Shown here: one piece after another, positions 7,334 to 19,082 of the stretch
Layout of the letters: each line of letters opens with the position of its first letter
Position numbering within the stretch: position 1 is the first letter of the stretch
Assembly (NCBI RefSeq): GCF_001650025.1
Contig: NZ_LVVY01000062.1
Coordinates: 1 to 64,000, forward strand
DNA length: 64,000 bases
Direction: 5' to 3'
Source of the DNA: Devosia elaeis
Lineage (GTDB): Bacteria > Pseudomonadota > Alphaproteobacteria > Rhizobiales > Devosiaceae
Notes under the pieces: generated by a model
Told to the model about the DNA's origin: nothing
Database searches by the model: none
Seen by the model: only the letters and a program-made list of their open reading frames with translations
Made by a program: the position numbers and the translations under genes

Positions 7334-8650
7334 TCAGCTTTCGCCGTCGCGCAGGGTGATGGTGCCGGCCTCGAAGGCGGCGCGGCAATCGCTGGCATCT
7401 GCGCGGCGATCGCTTTCGAGCAGGGTCATGGCGACGCCGGGGCCTTCGAAGCGCGGATCGTCGCACTGATTGTCATTGGCATAGGTGGACGAATCGTCGC
7501 CGAAATCGATGGCCGAGCTGTCATAGGGCGCGCCCAGGACGTAATCGGGCGTATAGACCGGCCGGATCGAAATCTCGCCGGCTTCCTCGAGGGTCCGGCA
7601 ATCGGTGGCGTCGGCGCGCATGTCGTCGTAATCGAGCTTCTTGGCCATGCCGGCGCCGGTGAAGCGCATGTCGTCGCATTGGCCGTCATTGGCCCAGCGC
7701 GAGGTGTCGTTGCCGTAATCGAAGCCGCCGGGACTGGTGCCGTCGGGGGCGCGCAGGGTGACGGTGCCGGCGATGAAGGCGGCGCGGCAATCGGTGGCGT
7801 CGCCCAGGCGATTGGCATCATAGGGATCGGTCACGGCGCCGGGGCCGACGAAATCGGGATCGTCGCATTCCCCGTCCTTGGGCCAGTCGCCGCTGTCGTC
7901 GCCGAAATCGATGCGATTGGCGAGCACGGCCAGCCAGGCCGTCGAGGTGCTGGAGCCGGCCGGGGCATCCGCGCTGGCCAGGGTGATGGTGCCGTCCTCA
8001 TAGGCATTGCGGCAATCGGTGGCATCGCGGCGGATATCGCTGTCGCTGGGATTGGAGGCCATGCCCGGGCCGACGAAGCGCGGATCGTCGCATTCCTGGT
8101 CATTGGCCCATTCGCTGCTGTCGTCGCCGAAATCGATGGCGTCGCTATCGGCATCACCGGTGTCGGCCAGGGTGATGGTGCCGGCCTCGAAGGCGGTGCG
8201 GCAATCGGTGGCGTCGCGGCCGATATCGGCGTCTTCGAGCGTGGTGGCCATGGCCGAGCCCTGGAAGCGCGGGTCGTCGCATTCCCCGTCATTGGCCCAT
8301 TCGGAGCTGTCATCGCCGAAATCGATCTCGGCTTCGCGCTGCGGCGTGGGGGCGGGAGCCGCTTCGGCTTCTGTCGCCTCGGCGGGTGCGCGCAGGGTGA
8401 TCTCGCCGGCCTCGAAGGCGGTCTTGCAATCGGTGGCGTCGCGGGCAATGTCGACATCTTCGAGCTCGGCGGCCATGGCCGCGCCTTCGAAGCGCGGATC
8501 GTCGCATTCGCCGTCATTGGCCCATTCGGAACTGTCGTCGCCGAAGTCGATATCGGCGGCGCTGGCCTGGGCCAGGGCCGGCGCGGACAGGCCTGACAGC
8601 AAGGCCAGAGTCAGGACGGCGCCGGTGAGGCGCTTATTGGTGATCGGCAT
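7334..8650 (-). CDS. Secreted protein of six ~54-residue Cys/Asp-rich repeats
   Basis: The 438-residue protein has a signal peptide ending ALAQA near residue 29, then six copies of one repeat and almost nothing else. Each copy follows [IF]D[FY]G[ND]D[ST]S-x-W-A-N-D-G-x-C-D-D-x-R-F-x-G, a variable stretch, then D-A-[TS]-D-C-R-x-x-x-x-x-G-x-[IV]-[TS]-[IL]. Each repeat holds two cysteines and a dense set of aspartates, suggesting one disulfide and possible divalent-cation binding. Spacers are Ala/Pro-rich in the N-terminal half. A good ribosome site (AGGAGGGA) precedes the ATG. The function is unknown. The repeats are also visible in the DNA, so copy number could vary. Confidence 0.85.
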   Translation of the reverse strand: MPITNKRLTGAVLTLALLSGLSAPALAQASAADIDFGDDSSEWANDGECDDPRFEGAAMAAELEDVDIARDATDCKTAFEAGEITLRAPAEATEAEAAPAPTPQREAEIDFGDDSSEWANDGECDDPRFQGSAMATTLEDADIGRDATDCRTAFEAGTITLADTGDADSDAIDFGDDSSEWANDQECDDPRFVGPGMASNPSDSDIRRDATDCRNAYEDGTITLASADAPAGSSTSTAWLAVLANRIDFGDDSGDWPKDGECDDPDFVGPGAVTDPYDANRLGDATDCRAAFIAGTVTLRAPDGTSPGGFDYGNDTSRWANDGQCDDMRFTGAGMAKKLDYDDMRADATDCRTLEEAGEISIRPVYTPDYVLGAPYDSSAIDFGDDSSTYANDNQCDDPRFEGPGVAMTLLESDRRADASDCRAAFEAGTITLRDGES

Positions 8651-8780
8651 GAAGTGTCCCTCCTGGTTGGTGCCAGCATGCGGCCCGACAGAACGATGGT
8701 TCCGTCCCGGCGGCTCATGGCCCTCGGTCCTATTCCTGCGTTCCCTTTATAGCCGCATTGGGGCAGCCGGAAACGGCAAA

Positions 8781-9728
8781 CTATTTTCCACGCGCCGCCG
8801 CCCGGTTTTCGATCCGCGCGAAAAGCGAGGAGCCGAACAGGACCAGGGCGGTGCCGATGGCATGAAAGAGGGTGAAATCTTCGCCGAGAATGAAGACGGC
8901 GAGCACAATTGTGACGATCGGCCCGAACGAGGCGGTGGAGGAGGTGGCGCGGGCGCCGATGCGGGCAATGCCGGCATTGAGCAGGAAGGAGGGCAGGACC
9001 GTGCCGAAAATGCCCAGCATCAGGCCGAGCATCCAGACCCGGGCGTCGAAGCCGGCATAGGTGGCCGGGCCATCGACGAGGAGGCTCTGTCCGATGGCCA
9101 GCACGGCGGCGGTGGACATGCCGATACAGGTGAAGAGGCCGGCGCCGACCACCAGCATCTGCCGGCGCGCCAGGTGCTGGTAAAAGGCGAAGGTCAGGGC
9201 CGAGCCCAGCACCAGCAGCGTGCCGATGAGCAGGCCTTCGGGCTGCACCGCCAGGTTCCAGGCGAAGATGACCATGAGGCCCGCATAGGTGATCAGCATG
9301 GCGGGCAGCAATTTCCAGTTCATGCGGTCGCCGAAGAACCAGACGCCGAAGAGCAACACGAAAAAGGGATAGGTGAACAGGACCAGCCGCTCATATTGGG
9401 CGGAGACGAAGGCCAGGCCGGCGAAATCGAGATAGCTCGACACGTAATAGCCCAGCGCGCCGACGGCCATGCAGGCGAACAGGCGCCGCGGTGTCAGCAG
9501 GGCCATGGCGGCCGGATGGCGCCGGAGCAGGCCGAGCAGGATGACGAGATAGACCGGCAGGGCCACCAGCATGCGCAAGGCCAGGGTCGCCTCGGTGGAG
9601 ACGCCCTCGGCGAAAGCGAGCTTGATGAAGATGCCCTTGGTGGAGAACAGGGCGGCGCCGCCAATGGCCAGGCCATAGCCGATCATGTCGATGGCTGGCG
9701 GGGCGGGCTGGGTGGTGGGGGAGGCCAT
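8781..9728 (-). CDS. EamA-family (DMT) membrane transporter
   Basis: The 315-residue protein has about ten transmembrane helices arranged as two EamA repeats (roughly residues 17-150 and 165-305). The typical opening is YGLAIGGAALFSTKGIFIKLAF, and a second-repeat signature lies in SSTASFGPIVTIVLAVFILGE. Drug/metabolite transporters of this group export amino acids or other metabolites; the substrate cannot be told from sequence. It is a single gene between the repeat protein and xerC. Confidence 0.85.
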   Translation of the reverse strand: MASPTTQPAPPAIDMIGYGLAIGGAALFSTKGIFIKLAFAEGVSTEATLALRMLVALPVYLVILLGLLRRHPAAMALLTPRRLFACMAVGALGYYVSSYLDFAGLAFVSAQYERLVLFTYPFFVLLFGVWFFGDRMNWKLLPAMLITYAGLMVIFAWNLAVQPEGLLIGTLLVLGSALTFAFYQHLARRQMLVVGAGLFTCIGMSTAAVLAIGQSLLVDGPATYAGFDARVWMLGLMLGIFGTVLPSFLLNAGIARIGARATSSTASFGPIVTIVLAVFILGEDFTLFHAIGTALVLFGSSLFARIENRAAARGK

Positions 9729-9828
9729 GGATCGTCTTCTTTCGCGCCCAGCAATAGAGCGTCAGGGCGCGGGTTCAAAGGCCGATATGGGCAAATCCGT
9801 CCATCCCTGTCCGCAGGCGGAAACGCTT

Positions 9829-9875
9829 TCCCCTCACCCCGACCCTCTCCCCGGAGGGGCGAGGGGGCGATGGTG
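9829..9875. repeat. GC-rich intergenic repeat (CCCCTCACCC...TCTCCCCGGAGGGG type)
   Basis: The stretch CCCCTCACCC followed by CTCTCCCCGGAGGGGCGAGG recurs almost unchanged at 27465-27511 and in altered form at 28934-29083. The core CTCCCCGGAGGGG forms a hairpin. It lies between the convergent-facing ends of xerC and the EamA gene region and has no coding content. Confidence 0.65.
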
Positions 9876-9905
9876 CCGATGGCTCTGCGTGGGTGCAGCG
9901 ATGCG

Positions 9906-10835
9906 CTAGCCGCGGGGATGGGCCTTGGCGTAGCTTTCGAGGAGCCGCTCGGTATCGACCGCGGTATAGATCTGGGTGGTGGAGAGGCTGGCATGGCCCA
10001 GCAATTCCTGGATGGAGCGCAGGTCGCCGCCCCGGCCCAGCAGATGGGTGGCGAAGGAATGGCGCAGCGCATGGGGCGTGGCCGAGGGCGGCAGGCCGAG
10101 GGCGGAGCGCAATTGCTGCATGCGCAATTGAATGAGCCTTGGCGAGAGCACGCCGCCGCGCACGCCGCGGAACAGCGGCTCCTCGGGCCAGAGCTTGAAG
10201 GGGGAGAGGCCGAGATAGGTGTCGATGGCCTGCCGCACCGGGGCGATCAGCGGCACCATGCGGACCCGTCCGCCCTTGCCGGTGACGCGCAGGGTTTCCG
10301 CCTCGAGATCGGCGCGGGTCAGCGCCAGGGCTTCGGAAATACGCAGGCCGGCGCCGTAGCAGAGCGCGATCACCGCCATGTCGCGGGCGGCGACCCAGGG
10401 CCGGTCTTCCACTTCGTCGGTGCTGGAAATGGTCTGGCGCGCCTCGATGATCGTCAGCGCCTTGGGCAGGGCGCGCGGCACTTTGGGGGTGCGGATGACG
10501 TTGAGCGCTTCGCTGGCCAGGATGCCTTCGCGTTCGAGGAAGGCGAAAAAGCTCTTGAGGGCGGAGAGGACGCGGGCCAGCGAGCGGGAGCCCAGGCTTT
10601 CCGTGCGGCGCTGGGCCATGAAGGCGCGGATATCGGCGCCGCGCAATTGCCGCAGTGATTCGAGGCCGACCGGCCCGCCCATATGGCCGGCGAGGAAATT
10701 CATGAACTGGCCGAGATCGCGGCCATAGGCTTCTAGCGTCTTGGGCGCCAGGCGCTTGACCGAGCCCAGATCGCGCAGCCAGGCGGCGATGCGCTCGCGG
10801 ATGAAGTCGTCGGTGGCAAAGGCGCTGTCGGTCAT
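9906..10835 (-). CDS. xerC: Tyrosine recombinase XerC
   Basis: The 309-residue site-specific recombinase acts at dif to resolve chromosome dimers with its partner XerD. The N-terminal SAM-like DNA-binding domain spans about residues 10-105. The catalytic domain holds Arg in GAGLRISEAL, Lys in TGKGGRVR, HALRHSFATHLL, LGHASLSTTQIY and the nucleophile tyrosine in IYTAVD. The position next to priA is the usual one in Hyphomicrobiales. XerD-like naming is the only real alternative. Confidence 0.92.
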   Translation of the reverse strand: MTDSAFATDDFIRERIAAWLRDLGSVKRLAPKTLEAYGRDLGQFMNFLAGHMGGPVGLESLRQLRGADIRAFMAQRRTESLGSRSLARVLSALKSFFAFLEREGILASEALNVIRTPKVPRALPKALTIIEARQTISSTDEVEDRPWVAARDMAVIALCYGAGLRISEALALTRADLEAETLRVTGKGGRVRMVPLIAPVRQAIDTYLGLSPFKLWPEEPLFRGVRGGVLSPRLIQLRMQQLRSALGLPPSATPHALRHSFATHLLGRGGDLRSIQELLGHASLSTTQIYTAVDTERLLESYAKAHPRG

Positions 10836-10868
10836 GCGGGCAGCTTAGCGCGATTGGGTGAACAATCC

Positions 10869-11057
10869 CTAGCGCCAGTCGGGCCAGGCCTGGCGGCAGG
10901 ACGGCGGGGGCAGGCCCAGATCGGTGTGCAGATGCCGGGGCAGGCTCTGGGGATGGGCCCGGCGGCGGGTGAGGCCGATCAGCCAGTCATAGAGGCTGGC
11001 CTCGCGCGCAATGGCGACCAGATCGCCCCTCTCGTTGCGGCCATATTCCAGTTTCAT
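10869..11057 (-). CDS. Small hypothetical protein
   Basis: The 62-residue protein starts with MKLEYGRNERGDLVAIAREA. It is basic overall, with a Pro/Arg-rich C-terminus. A strong ribosome site (GAGGAGGT, about five bases before the ATG) argues that it is real despite its size. No transmembrane helix or known motif is visible. It is divergent from priA and lies 33 bp upstream of xerC on the same strand, so it may be cotranscribed with xerC. Confidence 0.6.
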   Translation of the reverse strand: MKLEYGRNERGDLVAIAREASLYDWLIGLTRRRAHPQSLPRHLHTDLGLPPPSCRQAWPDWR

Positions 11058-11183
11058 CGAAACCTCCTCTTCCCATGCGAGAAACAGAACATTAGATGAA
11101 CAGGCTGACAGGTCCTGTCAGGATGGAAGCGGTAGGGAATCGCTTGCAATGGTCCGGCGCGGATGCGAGCAGAACGGATAATC

Positions 11184-13352
11184 ATGCAGATCAGTCCGGA
11201 CATCGTGGCAGTGATGGTGGGGGTGGCCGTGGACGGCCCCTATTCCTATCGCGTGCCCGAAGGCATGACGGTCACGCGCGGCTCGATCGTGGCGGTGCCG
11301 CTGGGACCGCGGCTGATCCTGGGCGTGGTCTGGGGCGAGCCCAAGGACAATATCGCCCATAATCGTCTGCGCGACATCGCCCATGCCTATGAGGTGCCGG
11401 CGCTGTCGGAGGAATTGCTGGCGCTGGTGGAATGGGTGGCGCGTTATACGCTGGCGGCGCCGGGGCAGGTGTTGCGCGGCGTGCTGCGTTCGCCCGAGGC
11501 GCTGGATGCGCCCAAGCCCGTCATCGCCTATCGGCGCACCGGGCACGAACCGGAAAAGCTGACGCCGGCGCGGCTGCGGGTGCTCGATACGCTGATGGAC
11601 GACATGGCCTGGCCCCGGCCCGCCCTGATGGGGGCGGCGGGCGTGTCGGCTTCGGTGATCGAGGGGCTGGAACGGGCCGGGGCGCTGGAAAAGCTCGAAA
11701 CCGCGCCGCCCCCCGTGGTGCTGCCGCCCGATCCGGACGGCAATCCGGCGCAACTCAATGCGGAGCAGCAGCGGGCCCTGGCGCAAATCCTGGCGCTGGA
11801 CGTCAACGATTTCGGGGTGGCGCTGCTGGACGGCGTCACGGGCGGCGGCAAGACGGAAGTGTTCTTCGAGGCGGTGGCCGATACGCTGCGCGCCGGGCGG
11901 CAGGCCCTGGTGCTGCTGCCGGAAATCGCGCTGACCAATACGTTCATCGACCGGTTCACCAAAAGATTCGGCGCCCGGCCGGCCGAATGGCATTCGGACA
12001 TGACGCCGGCGCAGCGGGCCAAGGTGTGGCGCGGTGTGCTGGACGGCACGGTGCGGGCCGTGGTGGGGGCGCGCTCGGCGCTGTTCCTGCCCTTCCGCGA
12101 ACTGGGCCTCCTGGTGCTCGATGAGGAGCATGACGGAGCCTATAAGCAATCGGACGGCTTCACCTATCACGCGCGCGACATGGCCATCGTGCGGGCCAAC
12201 CTGGCCAGGGCGCGGGTGATCCTGTCCTCGGCCACGCCCTCGGTGGAATCGCGCAACAATGCCAATGTGGGGCGCTATGGCCATGTGCGGCTGGAAAGCC
12301 GTTTCGCCGAAGCGGCCATGCCCGACGTCACCGCCATCGACATGCGGGTGGACGGGCCGGAAAAAGGCGAATGGATCGCCCCAGCTCTGGCGCGGGAAAT
12401 CTTCGCGGCCCTGGACCGGGGCGAGCAGGCGCTCTTGTTCCTCAACCGGCGCGGCTATGCGCCGCTGACCTTGTGCCGCTCCTGCGGGCATCAATATCAA
12501 TGTCCCGATTGCTCGGCCTGGATGGTGGAGCATCGGTTCCGCGGCGTCTTGATGTGCCATCATTGCGGGCACGAGATGCGCACGCCCAAGGTGTGCGGGG
12601 AATGCGGGGAAGCCGAGAGCCTGGTTGCCGTGGGGCCGGGCGTGGAGCGGGTGGCCGAGGAAGCGGCGGCGCGCTTTCCCGATGCGCGGCGGGTGCTGCT
12701 CTCCACCGACATGGGCAGCCATGCCCAATTGCGCGAGCGCTTCGGCGAGATCGAACGGGGCGAATACGACCTGATCATCGGCACGCAATTGGTGTCCAAG
12801 GGCCACCATTTCGAAAAGCTCTCGGTGGTGGGCGTGCTCGATGCCGATCTAGGCCTGGCGCATGGCGATCCGCGCGCGGCCGAAAAGACCTTTCAAATCC
12901 TGACCCAGGTGGCGGGGCGGGCAGGGCGCGCCAGCCGGCATGGCAAGGCGTTCCTGCAGACCTATCATCCCGACCATCCGGTGATGAAGGCCATGGTGAG
13001 CGGGGACCGCGAAGCCTTCTATGCCCAGGAATTGCTGGCACGCGAGGCCGGCGGCATGCCGCCATTCGGGCGGCTGGCGGCGCTGATCATCTCGGCCAAT
13101 GAACAGCAGACGGCCATGACCTATGCGCGGCATCTCCTGTCGGCGGCGCCGATGGCGGAAGGGGTACGGCTCTATGGTCCGGCCGATGCGCCCATCGCCA
13201 TGATCCGCGGCCGGCATCGGGTGCGGCTCCTGGCGCAATCGGGCAAGGATTTCGACCTGTCGGGCTATATGCGCTTCTGGCTCGCCGGCGCCGAACGGCC
13301 CAAGGGCGACCTCAAGGTGCAGATCGACATCGATCCGATGACCTTCATGTAG
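11184..13352 (+). CDS. priA: Primosomal protein N' (replication restart helicase PriA)
   Basis: The 722-residue superfamily-2 helicase reloads the replisome at collapsed forks. In order it has the N-terminal 3'-end-binding domain (YSYRVPEGM), Walker A GVTGGGKTEVF, the DEEHD box and ILSSATPSVES motif III. Next comes a zinc-binding insertion with paired cysteines (CRSCGHQYQCPDC, CHHCGHE, CGECGE), then helicase C-terminal motifs ending VAGRAGR. The ATG at 11184 gives the family start; the ATG at 11163 adds seven residues. Confidence 0.96.
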   Translation: MQISPDIVAVMVGVAVDGPYSYRVPEGMTVTRGSIVAVPLGPRLILGVVWGEPKDNIAHNRLRDIAHAYEVPALSEELLALVEWVARYTLAAPGQVLRGVLRSPEALDAPKPVIAYRRTGHEPEKLTPARLRVLDTLMDDMAWPRPALMGAAGVSASVIEGLERAGALEKLETAPPPVVLPPDPDGNPAQLNAEQQRALAQILALDVNDFGVALLDGVTGGGKTEVFFEAVADTLRAGRQALVLLPEIALTNTFIDRFTKRFGARPAEWHSDMTPAQRAKVWRGVLDGTVRAVVGARSALFLPFRELGLLVLDEEHDGAYKQSDGFTYHARDMAIVRANLARARVILSSATPSVESRNNANVGRYGHVRLESRFAEAAMPDVTAIDMRVDGPEKGEWIAPALAREIFAALDRGEQALLFLNRRGYAPLTLCRSCGHQYQCPDCSAWMVEHRFRGVLMCHHCGHEMRTPKVCGECGEAESLVAVGPGVERVAEEAAARFPDARRVLLSTDMGSHAQLRERFGEIERGEYDLIIGTQLVSKGHHFEKLSVVGVLDADLGLAHGDPRAAEKTFQILTQVAGRAGRASRHGKAFLQTYHPDHPVMKAMVSGDREAFYAQELLAREAGGMPPFGRLAALIISANEQQTAMTYARHLLSAAPMAEGVRLYGPADAPIAMIRGRHRVRLLAQSGKDFDLSGYMRFWLAGAERPKGDLKVQIDIDPMTFM

Positions 13353-13361
13353 GGCGAGCGC

Positions 13362-13387
13362 GCGTTGCGGGCGCAACGCATTCTTTA
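13362..13387 (+). terminator. Candidate terminator of priA
   Basis: A 7-bp stem GCGTTGC/GCAACGC with a GGGC loop starts 10 bp after the priA stop and is followed by ATTCTTTA. The T-run is weak, so termination may be partial. Confidence 0.45.
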
Positions 13388-13629
13388 CCTTTAGGGCCCA
13401 ATCTCCGGGTCAGCCACGGAGTGATGACCGAGGCTAGCGGCGGGCGGTGTGCTTTACCCAGCCATCCCAACCGCCCGCTGCGCCCCCTACCCGGTCAGAA
13501 GACCGGCGGCGATCAGAAGATCACCCCGACATAATGCGAGCGTAAGTCTTAAGCCTTCGTAACGACGCGGGCCGCTTTGGCATGGGCGGGGTTTGGGGTG
13601 GGGGAAGGGATTCTCTCCTGGGGCCCGTG

Positions 13630-13707
13630 CCATTCGAGCGTAGCTCTCATGGCCTTCTCGCCTAAATTCGCTCCACTGGAGCGAATTTGCCTGCGGCACC
13701 GCTCGAA
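13630..13707. repeat. 78-bp palindromic element, copy 1
   Basis: The element is bounded by TTCGAGC near its left end and GCTCGAA at its right end, which are exact reverse complements. Inside, AATTCGCTCCA and TGGAGCGAATT form a perfect inverted repeat around one base. The second copy (27385-27462) has the same length and the same boundaries. Its inner arms differ by a matching pair of changes, so the dyad is preserved. Confidence 0.85.
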
Positions 13708-13902
13708 GTGCGACACTTTCGACATGGTTGAATCACGTCGCCAAGCCTTGCATGGCTGACTTTTCATGTGTTAGAGCAGCCCCGACTTTCAGGGGGTCCG
13801 GCTCGAACCCCGTTTCCGAGCACGTCCAAGCGTTCAAAACCCGCCCGGGTTCCGGCAGACGGAGCCATTGCAAGGGCCGGTCAATAAGAGGGTGAAGCGG
13901 CA

Positions 13903-14463
13903 TTGGCAGCGCAGAATTCAGTGCTTACCCAGATCGCGCGGCCATATGCGTCGGCGCTGTTTGATCTCGCCAAAAGCGAAAACCAGCTGGCCCAGGTGGA
14001 AACCGGGCTTTCCGACATCTCCCGGCTGATCGGGGAAAGCGAAGACTTCTCCCGCTATCTCCGGTCCCCGGTCATTCCCGCCGACGTCAAGGCCTCCGCG
14101 CTCGACGCCCTTCTGGGCAAGGCCAAGGTCAATCCGCTGGTCGGCAATTTCCTGCGCATCGTGGCCCGCAATGGACGCCTGTTCGCGCTGGACCAGATCA
14201 TCGTGGCCTTCCGCGAACTGGCCGCCGCCGATCGCGGCGAAACCACCGCCGATGTGACCTCGGCCGCCCCGCTCACCGATGCGCAGGCCAAGGCTCTCAG
14301 CGAGACGCTCAAGACCAAGCTGGGCAAGACCGTCACGCTCAATCAATTCGTTGATCCCTCGCTGATCGGCGGCCTTCAGGTGAAGGTCGGCAGCCAGATG
14401 ATCGACTCTTCGCTCAAGACAAAACTCGCTGCGATGAAAATCGCCATGAAAGAGGTCGGATAA
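13903..14463 (+). CDS. atpH: F1 ATP synthase subunit delta AtpH
   Basis: The 186-residue delta subunit (OSCP) joins the F1 head to the peripheral stalk. The N-terminal helical domain begins IARPYASALFDLAKSE and the C-terminal VTSAAPLTDAQ and VDPSLIGGLQVKVG motifs are diagnostic. I take the TTG at 13903 as start because AAGAGGG lies about ten bases upstream and the family has 8-10 residues before the RPYAxALF motif. A GTG at 13921 is the alternative. It is the first gene of atpHAGDC; the F0 genes lie elsewhere, as is usual in alphaproteobacteria. Confidence 0.94.
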   Translation: MAAQNSVLTQIARPYASALFDLAKSENQLAQVETGLSDISRLIGESEDFSRYLRSPVIPADVKASALDALLGKAKVNPLVGNFLRIVARNGRLFALDQIIVAFRELAAADRGETTADVTSAAPLTDAQAKALSETLKTKLGKTVTLNQFVDPSLIGGLQVKVGSQMIDSSLKTKLAAMKIAMKEVG

Positions 14464-15999
<1,536 letters not shown>

Positions 16000-16021
16000 G
16001 CCCTGAAGGAGACGACAGGCA

Positions 16022-16909
16022 ATGCCGTCGCTAAAGGACCTCAAGAACCGGATCGACTCGGTCAAATCGACCCAGAAGATCACCAAGGCCATGCAGATGG
16101 TCGCGGCGGCCAAGCTCCGTCGCGCCCAGGAAGCCGCCGAGGCCGCCCGTCCCTATGCCGAACGCATGGGCAAGGTGCTGGCCGCGCTCGGCGCGGTCTA
16201 TGACGGGCAGGAAAACGCCCCCGTGCTGCTCGGCGGCACGGGCAAGGACCAGGTGCATCTGCTGGTGGTCGCCACCGGCGAGCGCGGCCTGGCCGGCGGC
16301 TTCAATTCCTCGATCGCCCGCCTGGCGCGCGACCATGCCCAGAAGCTCATCAGCCAGGGCAAGACGGTCAAAATCCTGACGGTGGGCCGCAAGGGCCACG
16401 ATATCCTGCGCCGGCAATATCCGGAGCTGATCGTGGACACCTTCAATTTCCGCGATATCAAGCAGGTCGGGTTCACCCAGGCCCAGCTGGTCGCCGACAA
16501 GGTGCTCTCGATGTTCGCCGCCGGTGAATTCGACGTGGCCACGCTCTATTTCGCCAAGTTCGGCAGCGTGATCAGCCAGGTGCCGACGGCCCAGCAGATC
16601 ATCCCGGCCAAGCTGGACCGCGTCGAGGGCGAAGGCCAGGCCGCCGCTCCCGCCGTGCCCTATGAATACGAGCCGAGCGAGGAAGCGATCGTCGAGGACC
16701 TGCTGCCGCGCAATATCAGCGTGCAGATCCTGCGGGCGCTGCTCGAAAACTCCGCCTCGTTCTACGGTGCGCAGATGTCCGCCATGGACAATGCGACCCG
16801 CAATGCCGGCGAAATGATCAACAAGCTGCAGCTGAGCTTCAACCGCCAGCGCCAGGCCCAGATCACCAAAGAACTCATCGAAATCATCTCGGGCGCCGAA
16901 GCGCTCTAA
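16022..16909 (+). CDS. atpG: F1 ATP synthase subunit gamma AtpG
   Basis: The 295-residue central rotor shaft has the two conserved terminal helices that form the coiled coil. The N-terminal one is [24 protein letters not shown] and the C-terminal one contains [18 protein letters not shown], followed by [12 protein letters not shown]. The ATG follows GGAGACGACAGGCA, 22 bp after atpA. Between them is an alpha/beta domain with [15 protein letters not shown]. Confidence 0.97.
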   Translation: MPSLKDLKNRIDSVKSTQKITKAMQMVAAAKLRRAQEAAEAARPYAERMGKVLAALGAVYDGQENAPVLLGGTGKDQVHLLVVATGERGLAGGFNSSIARLARDHAQKLISQGKTVKILTVGRKGHDILRRQYPELIVDTFNFRDIKQVGFTQAQLVADKVLSMFAAGEFDVATLYFAKFGSVISQVPTAQQIIPAKLDRVEGEGQAAAPAVPYEYEPSEEAIVEDLLPRNISVQILRALLENSASFYGAQMSAMDNATRNAGEMINKLQLSFNRQRQAQITKELIEIISGAEAL

Positions 16910-18370
<1,461 letters not shown>

Positions 18371-18453
18371 GTCCGGTTGCGGGCCCCGCCCGCATCCCTC
18401 TCGTCATGGGGCCCGAATGAGCATTCGGGCCTCGTTGCCAAAGGACCAAGAGA

Positions 18454-18876
18454 ATGGCTGAAGGCCTCAAGATCGAGATCGTTTCGCCCGAGCGGCTGGT
18501 GCTGAGCGAAGTGGTGCAATCGGTGACCGTGCCCGGCACGGAAGGCTATTTCACCGTGATGGACGACCATGCGCCGTTCATGACGACGCTGCGGCCCGGC
18601 TTCATCACCGTGACCAAGGATGGCGGCGCCGACGTCTATTTCGTCAAGGGCGGCTTTGCCGACGTTTCCCCGGAAGGGCTGACCATTCTGGCCGAGCAAT
18701 CCGTGCCCTTCGCCGAATTCGACCACGGCGACCTGCAGACCCAGATCAAGGCGGCCGAGGAAGAGCTCAACCGCGCGGCGACGCCGGAAGACAAGTCCTA
18801 TGCGCAGGAAGTCGTGTCGGGCCTGCTCAACCTGGCCATCGAGGCCCAGCATATCGACGGCGCCCATATCCACTGA
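18454..18876 (+). CDS. atpC: F1 ATP synthase subunit epsilon AtpC
   Basis: The 140-residue rotor subunit has the N-terminal beta sandwich (KIEIVSPERLVLSEVVQSV, VPGTEGYFTVMDDHAPFMT). It is followed by a short C-terminal helical hairpin, here modest in size, which in alphaproteobacteria usually means weak self-inhibition. An 83-bp gap separates it from atpD. A clear intrinsic terminator follows at 18901-18930, so this is the operon's end. Confidence 0.96.
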   Translation: MAEGLKIEIVSPERLVLSEVVQSVTVPGTEGYFTVMDDHAPFMTTLRPGFITVTKDGGADVYFVKGGFADVSPEGLTILAEQSVPFAEFDHGDLQTQIKAAEEELNRAATPEDKSYAQEVVSGLLNLAIEAQHIDGAHIH

Positions 18877-18900
18877 TCGCCGGTACCGGCAAATAATGTC

Positions 18901-18930
18901 AGGCCGCTTCCCTCGGGAGGCGGCCTTTTT
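18901..18930 (+). terminator. Intrinsic terminator of the atp operon
   Basis: Stem arms AGGCCGC (18901-18907) and GCGGCCT, extended by an inner CCC/GGG pairing, are followed directly by a T5 run ending at 18930. It lies 25 bp after the atpC stop. Confidence 0.9.
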
Positions 18931-19082
18931 GCTTCCGGCGCGGGCAATATGCTCAATATTTGAGCAAACTATTGATGTTGCTGCAAAAATAGCGAAATTC
19001 AAGATCGCTTAAGACTTGCGGTTCACTCTTTGACCCCAGAGAAGCGCGTCCGGCCATGGCCGGACGAAGGGGGACTGAAAGC

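Larger units (their letters stand above)
13353..13902. other. 550-bp gap: priA terminator, palindromic element and atp leader
   Basis: No gene is supported. It contains a weak hairpin terminator after priA, the 78-bp palindromic element at 13630-13707 and about 190 bp of leader before atpH. Short ORFs reading minus at 13487-13767 are translations of the palindromic element (they contain a degenerate RREGHES-type string that also appears at the second copy), not genes. Confidence 0.6.

Noticed and set aside
8007-10658. 883-codon plus-strand ORF
   Set aside because: It runs antisense through three convincing genes (repeat protein, EamA exporter, xerC) and intergenic repeats, with composition unlike a protein.
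13430-13460. Resemblance to the conserved 16S rRNA segment (GGCGGGCGGTGTG)
   Set aside because: Only a dozen bases match. The surrounding sequence lacks any further rRNA similarity.
13487-13767. Short minus-strand ORFs upstream of atpH
   Set aside because: They translate the 78-bp palindromic element. The same peptide pattern appears at the second copy near 27395, so it is repeat-derived.
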